From contig CAMTOJ010000041.1 of NCBI GenBank assembly GCA_947074145.1, positions 1 to 33,747 of the forward strand: a DNA stretch of 33,747 bases, in the 5' to 3' direction. The DNA is from an uncultured Bacteroidales bacterium. GTDB taxonomy: Bacteria > Bacteroidota > Bacteroidia > Bacteroidales > JAUNSR01. A program made the translations under genes and the position numbers. Below are positions 23,974 to 30,921 of the stretch, piece by piece (within the stretch, counting starts at the first letter, position 1; every line of letters begins with the position of its first letter). Under the pieces are notes generated by a model. The model did not search any database, was not told where the DNA came from, and saw only the letters and a list, made by a program, of their open reading frames with translations.

Positions 23974-25860
23974 TTAATCAATATATTCCTTCTCTAAAAT
24001 TTCAGTTGGAACAAATTCCATATAATCGATCATAAATTCTCCTTCGCTCACACTTTTCATTCTAAGCACATGTTTTTGGTCTTTATCAAAAGTGTATATT
24101 CCCATGATACGTCTAATTGCTGTTGCATCGTATCTTGCATTGACATTTCTTGCCGGGCAGTATATAACGGTAGGACCCTTCATATATCCGCGATTTTTCA
24201 TCACTTTATCATTTTCCAAATCCTCCTCCGAGTCTCCTTGAGCCGATGGTGTTACATAACCGATTTTACTGTCACTTGTCTTCATATTCATATCAAGAGG
24301 AATACCCGATGGAATACCGTCAAAATAGAACTGACAAACTCCTCTATTACCACTTGCCTGATATCCTACTCTTACTTCGTAGGTTCCGGCAGGAATATTT
24401 AATGTTGTCATTTTTACATCGTAGGATCCTTTCTCTGTCCACATCTCTTCACCACAGAAATTACGCCAACTATCATCTGGTCCGATTATCTGAAGTTTTG
24501 AGTTATCATCGAATTCTAGTCCTTTGACATATCCTTGAGGAATACGGTACTTCATTTTATCATATCTGTACCCGTTATTAGTCAATTCGGGATAAAATGA
24601 AGTTACATCCATTCTCAATCTTGTAGTAGTCAGCTCCTGAAGCCAGTTTCTATCATACTGAAGAACTCCCGTCAATTCGTGATAAACACCATTTACAGCA
24701 TCTTTATCGGTATATCCCTCAAGAAATGTCAACTCTGTACCATTAATAAGGTTTTTCGCCAAATTACTTTTATATGTCACAGCCATTAATTTTTCATGGC
24801 ACATTGTTTCAACATATTCTGTATATACGGCACCTGTTGACATTGATTTAGTATAGTCTTTATTGAAATGCTTTTCTCCATAAAACTCACGATTCATCTG
24901 TTTATTGTGCAAATGATATGCGATAAATTTATTTAACGGATTCTTTTTATGGGTCAAATCATTATCATAAAGATCTTTATCCTCAGGAAAAGTCTGATCA
25001 TAAACATTTTTCGCATAAGCAATCAATTCATTCAACGCTTTATCTTCATCCTCTTTGGTTACTATTTTCTCCATTGAAATGACTCCGCTTGCATAATAAA
25101 CCGAATCACTCTCTATTAGAGCAGTATATCCGTATTTCTTTGATTGAGGAAATACTTTTTCAGGTTCCAATGCTTCCCAAACTGTAGGATCATAACTTTC
25201 ATCTATCACCTCGTGAAGCTCTTCACAAAGTAAAGTTTCTTTCAAAGCTCTGGCAAATAGCTTAAATCTGCCCTCGTTTTTAGCTCTTTCTTCTATTAAC
25301 TCTGCAAGATTCATCTCGGTTGGTTGTAACGGATTTTCAAGTGCGTAAACAACACCGTTATGAATAGAGTCAGCACTTAAATCTGAAAGAACCAAAGAAT
25401 ATTCATTTATCAGATATTCACCCTCACCGTTTAATGAAACTGAAATATATCTGTCGTTCATTGTTTTTTGAGAAAGACGTCCGCTTGTAAAATCTGACCT
25501 GCGTATTGTATAATCTTTAATAACATGGTCATTAGCTATCTTCTTCAAATCCAAATCTGATAATTGTCGATAGGACGTAACATTATAATCCTTATATAAC
25601 TGTCTCATACCTTCATTAGTGGGAGCGAAACAAGTGTATTTGCCATACGCTTTTAATAAGCTCATCACATTCGTAGTATCCAGAATGTTACAGAATTCTG
25701 AGAAGTATTCCGGTCTCGTTTCAAGATATTGTCCAACAGTTTCTCCGGTAAATGTGTAATAATTCCCAACGGAATCATCTTTACATGATACAAAAGCTAC
25801 AGATATACCTGCTATAACTGCATAGAAATTATTTCTGCGAAAAATATTTTTAATCTTCAT
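23974..25860 (-). CDS. FAS1 (fasciclin) domain surface lipoprotein, module 1 tail
   Basis: 628 residues from the ATG at 25860. An in-frame GTG at 25872 would add four residues, but the ATG gives a good signal (MKIKNIFRR, hydrophobic core, FVSC with C26). KDDSVGNYY follows the Cys. FAS1 domain 1 spans about 50-185 (YTCFAPTNEGM; HNGVVYALENPLQP), a diverged domain 2 runs to about 400 (AVNGVYHELTG), and the C-terminal beta-rich region has GTYEVRVGYQASGNRG and NDKVMKNRGYMKGP. It shares long stretches with the 645-residue lipoprotein at 14941-16878, including LTNNGYR and the C-terminal motif, so the two are paralogues. It lies 25 bases after the broken SusD and probably in the same operon. Confidence 0.88.
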   Translation of the reverse strand: MKIKNIFRRNNFYAVIAGISVAFVSCKDDSVGNYYTFTGETVGQYLETRPEYFSEFCNILDTTNVMSLLKAYGKYTCFAPTNEGMRQLYKDYNVTSYRQLSDLDLKKIANDHVIKDYTIRRSDFTSGRLSQKTMNDRYISVSLNGEGEYLINEYSLVLSDLSADSIHNGVVYALENPLQPTEMNLAELIEERAKNEGRFKLFARALKETLLCEELHEVIDESYDPTVWEALEPEKVFPQSKKYGYTALIESDSVYYASGVISMEKIVTKEDEDKALNELIAYAKNVYDQTFPEDKDLYDNDLTHKKNPLNKFIAYHLHNKQMNREFYGEKHFNKDYTKSMSTGAVYTEYVETMCHEKLMAVTYKSNLAKNLINGTELTFLEGYTDKDAVNGVYHELTGVLQYDRNWLQELTTTRLRMDVTSFYPELTNNGYRYDKMKYRIPQGYVKGLEFDDNSKLQIIGPDDSWRNFCGEEMWTEKGSYDVKMTTLNIPAGTYEVRVGYQASGNRGVCQFYFDGIPSGIPLDMNMKTSDSKIGYVTPSAQGDSEEDLENDKVMKNRGYMKGPTVIYCPARNVNARYDATAIRRIMGIYTFDKDQKHVLRMKSVSEGEFMIDYMEFVPTEILEKEYID

Positions 25861-25885
25861 AACCTTTTTCACTGAGTGTTAATAA

Positions 25886-27169
25886 CTATTTTATTGTTGA
25901 ACTATTACCTCCGGCTCCCTGATAGAACGGATTTTGTTCTAACAGTTTGTTGATATTAATTTCTCGCTGAGGGACAGGCAGATATAATGCGTTCATTACT
26001 GACATTTTACTCTTTTGCATTGCCATATCCTTCACAAATTTTACAGATACAATATTAACCAATTCTGAAGGATCACCATCTCCGTTTTTACCTCTGCGGG
26101 CCAAACGCATAAGATCAAACCATCTTTTTCCTTCAAACATAAGTTCCCTATGTCTTTCTCTACGAACTAATCCTTCCATCTTTAGAGGTGTGTTATAGTC
26201 TGCTATAAGCAATTCAATATTGGAAGAAGAAGATGATGATGATGATGAACTACTAAGTTTATTTGCCCTTTCGTAAGTTTGATTTACAATTGCAAGAGCT
26301 TCTTCAAGATAAACATCAATTCTAGCTTGATTTGAATTAGATTCATCTGTTTCGCCCGTTTCATATGTTTTTGCTATTTCTACAAGAGCTTCAGCTTTCA
26401 TCAACATAATATCAGGCAATCTGTAAACTATCCAGTTTGGTGTATTTGAATTATATGTATAAATTACATTCGGATTAGAAGAGGTTATATTACCTATCAT
26501 ATTCCAGTTGCTTCCTGCATATTTAAATATATAGTTCGTACCTGATGATGTTGAAACATTTATATTATAATAGCGGCGCTTATCATATTCCGATTCCTTT
26601 TTACGAGGTCCGATTTCAAAGGCAAAAGGAGAAGAAGAACCCGCAGTAACAATATAATCCGGAGCATACAACTCTCCTGCTTGATCCTTCGCATTTCCTG
26701 CTGTTCCGTAATATGCTTTTGTTGCTTCATTCCATTGTATATCATTACTATATTGCAACTCAAATATTGATTCTCTCGAATTACCTCTTACAAATACAGT
26801 ATTATATAAGTTATCAGAAAAATTTTGGACAAGACGAATTGTAGTATCAGCAAGAATTTCATTACATTTTGAGACACAACTCTGATACTCATTTCTCCAA
26901 AGATATATATCGGCAAGAAGTGCTCTAACAGCATTCTTGGTTATACGACCTTTAGAATATTTAGTTGATTCAAATGTAGTTCTCACCACTCTTTCAGCTG
27001 ATACCAGGTCAGTAATTAATGCATCAAGAATATGATCTTCAGATGATTTTGCTTTATTAAAATTCTGATCATCAGATACTGTTGCATCTGTAATAAATGG
27101 AACCTCTTTATAAGTTCTTACTAAATAGAAATAAGCAAGTGCTCTTAATGTTTTGATCTCACCTATCAT
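25886..27169 (-). CDS. C-terminal fragment of the interrupted SusD
   Basis: 427 residues from the first ATG after the premature stop (MIGEIKTLRALAYFYLVRTYKEVPF), covering the rest of the SusD/RagB fold. It has no signal peptide. It contains an 11-serine run (26222-26254) encoded by TCA and TCT repeats, probably a flexible surface loop. If translated alone it would stay in the cytoplasm. Confidence 0.8.
   Translation of the reverse strand: MIGEIKTLRALAYFYLVRTYKEVPFITDATVSDDQNFNKAKSSEDHILDALITDLVSAERVVRTTFESTKYSKGRITKNAVRALLADIYLWRNEYQSCVSKCNEILADTTIRLVQNFSDNLYNTVFVRGNSRESIFELQYSNDIQWNEATKAYYGTAGNAKDQAGELYAPDYIVTAGSSSPFAFEIGPRKKESEYDKRRYYNINVSTSSGTNYIFKYAGSNWNMIGNITSSNPNVIYTYNSNTPNWIVYRLPDIMLMKAEALVEIAKTYETGETDESNSNQARIDVYLEEALAIVNQTYERANKLSSSSSSSSSSSNIELLIADYNTPLKMEGLVRRERHRELMFEGKRWFDLMRLARRGKNGDGDPSELVNIVSVKFVKDMAMQKSKMSVMNALYLPVPQREININKLLEQNPFYQGAGGNSSTIK
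26222..26254 (-). repeat. Trinucleotide repeat encoding 11 serines
   Basis: On the coding strand: two AGT, five TCA, three TCT and one TCC codon in a row. Slippage would change the length in frame and leave the rest of SusD intact. Confidence 0.8.
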
Positions 27170-27226
27170 GGTATTACATTCTCCTACTGTAAAATTAGGA
27201 TCAATATCCGGTACGCGTGGAGCATA

Positions 27227-27583
27227 CTAGATAAATGTATTACAATAGTTTATAACAGAGTATATAGAACCCCAGTCACAGACCCAATTCTCCGCATCAA
27301 TATCAACTTCAAGCACTTTTTTTAATTCACTCGGAGCACTCTCTCCTTCGATTACATTATCTCCTCGAAGTTCACCCCAAAGCAACATTCTTACAGTTGC
27401 GTCTTTCGAAGTGAAAGATTTATAACATGTTGCAAGCATCCCCTCTACTTGTGATTTATTTTGCCAAAAATCATCAAGTACAATCTGTCCTTCAGGTTTC
27501 AAATCCAGCCAATCGGAACAACTGGTAAAAGTTGTTCCAATAAATATTGAGGCTGCCAATGAAATTATTTTATTTATCTTCAT
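27227..27583 (-). CDS. N-terminal fragment of the interrupted SusD
   Basis: 118 residues: lipoprotein signal, acidic export tail and the first helices of the SusD fold (WDWGSIY-type segment WVCDWGSIYSVINYCNTFI), ending at the premature TAG. It would be exported and lipidated if made but has no complete substrate-binding fold. Confidence 0.8.
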   Translation of the reverse strand: MKINKIISLAASIFIGTTFTSCSDWLDLKPEGQIVLDDFWQNKSQVEGMLATCYKSFTSKDATVRMLLWGELRGDNVIEGESAPSELKKVLEVDIDAENWVCDWGSIYSVINYCNTFI

Positions 27584-27616
27584 TTTATTAGTTTCTAAGA
27601 ATTTAACATGTAAAAA

Positions 27617-30600
27617 TTAGAATTCAACTGTCGCTCCGAGTGTGAAGTCTCTTGAACGTGGTGTTTTAGAATTATCAAACGAAAGTCCACTACCGTTCAC
27701 GCTGATTTCAGGATCAAGACCTGTGTATTTTGTGAATACAAACAGGTTATTGAAAGTAAGATTGAATCTAACATTCTGAATTCCATAAGGTTTCAACCAA
27801 TCTTTTGGCATTGTGTAACCGAATGTAAGATATTTGAAACGTAAAAATGATCCGTCTTCTACATAACGGTCACTTCCTAACCAGTTATAACCTGTATTAT
27901 AAAGAGCTCTTGGAATCTCTGTCACATCACCATCCTTACGCCAGCGCCAGTTTACAGCAACACTTTGATTGTCATTTCCATACATATTTTCAGCATTCAT
28001 ACGAGCTGTATTAATTATCTTATTGCCGTAACGGTAATTGAAAAATGCAGTCATATATAGCTTCTTATATCTCATTGTAAGACTTATACCACCGTTAAAC
28101 TTTGGCATTGAACTACCTAAATAAACCATATCAAGTTCATCGATACTACCGTCATGATTTATATCTTCATAAATAGCATCACCTCCGCGGAACTGATATC
28201 TGATACTTTCATCATTGTAACAGAACATCATAGGAAGAGCTTCTCCTTTTGAATCTCTGATTACATTTCCGTTTACGTCACGTGCAACAGGAGCATTAGT
28301 ATGACCTAAATCTGCATTGTACTTATCATATTGATATACACCTTTATATCTGAAACCATAGATTGAACCGAATGAGTGACCAACCTGGAAACGTTGAAGA
28401 TATTGTCCGTTCTTTTTATTGAATTCACCTTGCCATGATTCAACAATTCTTTCGTCAAGTTCAGTAATAATATTTCTGTTGTCAGCAATATTGAAACGAA
28501 GATCTAAAGAGAAGTTCTTTGTCTTAATAACATCATTACCATTAATATTTAACTCCCAACCTTTGTTCTCCATTGTTCCGGCATTTAGCCAATTAAGTGT
28601 TCCAAATCCTGATGTTGAAGATATTTGAACATCTTTAAAAAGCATATCTTCGGTCCTTCTGTAATAATAGTTGGCATCAAATACAAGTCTGTTATTGAAT
28701 AAGCCTAAGTCAATACCGGCATTAAAAGATACAACCTTTTCCCAACGAAGATCTGTCAACTGAATATTTGAAGGACGGATTGCTGTCATATCCATATAAC
28801 TTCCATCAACTGTATATCTACTGAAATGAAGATATTCACTTCCCGGCTGGTTACCTGTTATACCCCAACTCGGACGAATAGCAAGCATACTCAACCAACT
28901 GCTTGTTGGCTCCATAAACTCTTCATCAGAAATAATCCATTTACCAGAAATTGTTGGGAAGTTACCCCACTTACGACCTTTACCAAATCGTGTACTACCG
29001 TCTCTACGAATATTTCCGGATAAAATATATTTTCCTTTATAAGCATAGTGGAAACGACCAAGAAGGCCCATTGATCTCCAATTACTTCTTGAAGAAGATA
29101 ATCCGTCTAGATAACCTAGAGCAGAAGCATCAATAATTTCACCTGACGGTAAACCATAAGTTGTAGCACCTTGACTATTTGAATTACCTGTTGTAACCTG
29201 CCAGGATCCGTAAAGGACCAAACTATGATCTTCATTAGCAAATTTTGGAGTAAAATTGATATTATTATCAGTTCTGATGCTTAAAGACTCCTGATCAGTT
29301 TCATCAGCTCTATTTACCCCATCTTTATCCCATGAAATATTTGACACTTGATGCGGCAAGAATTTAGTTACAGCACTATTATTGATATCAAAATTCACAT
29401 ATCCATTGTACTGAAGTTTATGCTTTTCAGGATCAATTAAATCATATTGAAGGCTGAAAACAGGTAAAATTCTATAAACTTGTTGTCTGTATTTTGCCAA
29501 TTTAGCAACTGCCACAGGATTTCTTAAATCTCTCTGATCTTTATGTATAGCTGAAGTAGCAGGAATATTATAGAAATTTTCTGTGTTATTACCATAATTA
29601 TCCTGTTCATAGATACTAACATTAGGCATTTTTCTATAAGCTATTCCTAAAAGATCCTCATAACTTTTATTATTATCCTGATATGTATAAGCAAATTCAC
29701 TTGTGAATTTCATTCTGTCTGATACTCGGTAGTCAAGATTAGCACGTGTTGTTACACGATTAAGTTTCTGTTCTATAATTGTACCCGACTCTGTGTAGTA
29801 ACCTGCTGATACACGGAAGGTCGCGCGTTCACCACCACCCGATATAGCGACATTATGGTCATGTGTAAATCCGTTTTGTGTTACAGCCTCTACCCAGTCA
29901 GTATTATTATTGTAGTTTTGATATCCCGGTCTTGTCTGATCATAATCAAACTCCCACACATTTCCAAGTGCATTTTCATCTTGAGTGGGATTGAAATATG
30001 CCTGCTTCATAAGCATGGTATAATCGTCACCGTTAAGCATTTCCATACCCTTCGGCATCTCTTTCATTGTGAATCTGTATGCGTAACTGATCTTTGTCGG
30101 ACCTTTGGCACCACGTTTTGTAGCAATTTCAATTACTCCGTTTGCACCTTTAGATCCCCAAATACCTGATGCACCGGCATCTTTTGATACCGAAATACTA
30201 AGGATATCATCAGGATTGATACTTAGCATACTTGCGTATTGCTCTTGGTTTGCATTTGCAAAGTCAAAATCAGAATCAATTTCCTGTTCATAAGGGATAC
30301 CGTTTACAACGATAAGTGGCTCACTGTTAGCATTAATGGAACTTGTACCACGAATACGCATCTGAGTTCCCGATCCAAGGTCACCTGAGTTTGATACGAT
30401 ATCAAGTCCGGCAATACGTCCCTGAAGAGCATCATCTACCGATGCTACCTGAATACCTTCAAACTCTTTAGTATCAAGTTTTTGTACAGCGGCTGAAATC
30501 TCTCTTTGAGGAATTGAGAATCCATTTTCTTGGTGGCGTCTTTCTGCCGTTATAACAGCTTCTTTAAGAAGTTTGGAATCATCAGCCATCTTAACATCGA

Positions 30601-30901
30601 TTGTTCTTTTACCTGCAATTGGGATCACTTGTTGTTTGAATCCCATATAACTAAATACAAGTCTGTTATTTACAGCATCTTTCACTTTGATAACGTAGTG
30701 TCCGTTAAAGTCCGTAACAGCTCCGTTCACAACACGATTAGCCGGGTTTACCTCTGATATATTTACCATAATAAGAGTTTCACCGTCCACTTCGGCCGTT
30801 ACCGTTCCCTGAACAACAACAGACCTGTCCGCTTGTGCCATAATCATACCCGGCATCATTATCAGCAAGGCATAAAGGGCTATTTTTAAATATATTTTCA
30901 T
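27617..30901 (-). CDS. SusC/RagA family TonB-linked outer-membrane protein, module 1
   Basis: 1094 residues. Signal peptide to about 24 (IMAQA). Carboxypeptidase-regulatory-like domain at about 28-112 (VVVQGTVTAEVDGE; VTDFNGHYVIKVKD), plug at about 135-260 with TQMRIRGTSSINANSEPLIV and GIWGSKGANGVIEI, then the barrel ending in DFTLGATVEF with the usual C-terminal Phe. The family takes up large ligands through the outer membrane in complex with SusD, powered by TonB. Here the SusD partner directly downstream (33 bases) is interrupted, so the pair is not functional as sequenced unless it uses the second SusD. It follows the large FAS1 gene by 20 bases. Substrate unknown. Confidence 0.95.
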   Translation of the reverse strand: MKIYLKIALYALLIMMPGMIMAQADRSVVVQGTVTAEVDGETLIMVNISEVNPANRVVNGAVTDFNGHYVIKVKDAVNNRLVFSYMGFKQQVIPIAGKRTIDVKMADDSKLLKEAVITAERRHQENGFSIPQREISAAVQKLDTKEFEGIQVASVDDALQGRIAGLDIVSNSGDLGSGTQMRIRGTSSINANSEPLIVVNGIPYEQEIDSDFDFANANQEQYASMLSINPDDILSISVSKDAGASGIWGSKGANGVIEIATKRGAKGPTKISYAYRFTMKEMPKGMEMLNGDDYTMLMKQAYFNPTQDENALGNVWEFDYDQTRPGYQNYNNNTDWVEAVTQNGFTHDHNVAISGGGERATFRVSAGYYTESGTIIEQKLNRVTTRANLDYRVSDRMKFTSEFAYTYQDNNKSYEDLLGIAYRKMPNVSIYEQDNYGNNTENFYNIPATSAIHKDQRDLRNPVAVAKLAKYRQQVYRILPVFSLQYDLIDPEKHKLQYNGYVNFDINNSAVTKFLPHQVSNISWDKDGVNRADETDQESLSIRTDNNINFTPKFANEDHSLVLYGSWQVTTGNSNSQGATTYGLPSGEIIDASALGYLDGLSSSRSNWRSMGLLGRFHYAYKGKYILSGNIRRDGSTRFGKGRKWGNFPTISGKWIISDEEFMEPTSSWLSMLAIRPSWGITGNQPGSEYLHFSRYTVDGSYMDMTAIRPSNIQLTDLRWEKVVSFNAGIDLGLFNNRLVFDANYYYRRTEDMLFKDVQISSTSGFGTLNWLNAGTMENKGWELNINGNDVIKTKNFSLDLRFNIADNRNIITELDERIVESWQGEFNKKNGQYLQRFQVGHSFGSIYGFRYKGVYQYDKYNADLGHTNAPVARDVNGNVIRDSKGEALPMMFCYNDESIRYQFRGGDAIYEDINHDGSIDELDMVYLGSSMPKFNGGISLTMRYKKLYMTAFFNYRYGNKIINTARMNAENMYGNDNQSVAVNWRWRKDGDVTEIPRALYNTGYNWLGSDRYVEDGSFLRFKYLTFGYTMPKDWLKPYGIQNVRFNLTFNNLFVFTKYTGLDPEISVNGSGLSFDNSKTPRSRDFTLGATVEF

Positions 30902-30921
30902 TTGTATATGTTTAATGTGGG

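Larger units (their letters stand above)
25886..27583 (-). pseudogene. SusD/RagB lipoprotein gene interrupted by one in-frame TAG, module 1
   Basis: Read through, this is a single 565-codon SusD gene with one amber codon at position 119 (27227-27229). The frame is the same on both sides, and the 19 codons between the TAG and the next ATG (27169) read as normal SusD sequence (YAPRVPDIDPNFT...). Lipoprotein signal with C22 (TFTSC), then SDWLDLKPEG. C-terminal family signature FEGKRWFDLMRLARRG. The upstream partner is the SusC at 27617-30901. As written, neither half can work: the first lacks most of the fold and the second lacks an export signal. The gene ends in another TAG (25886), and the transporter gene at 13019 does too, so amber is not reassigned. 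A point mutation or an assembly error are the two main options. Confidence 0.85.

Noticed and set aside
25886..27583. Amber recoding or a reassigned TAG code
   Set aside because: The same SusD gene ends in TAG and so does the transporter gene at 13019, each followed by a normal intergenic gap. TAG therefore works as a stop, and I see no suppressor tRNA or stop-readthrough element.
25886..27583. Frameshift in SusD
   Set aside because: The distance from the TAG to the next ATG is 57 bases, exactly 19 codons, and the frame is open with SusD-like sequence. It is a nonsense codon, not a frameshift.
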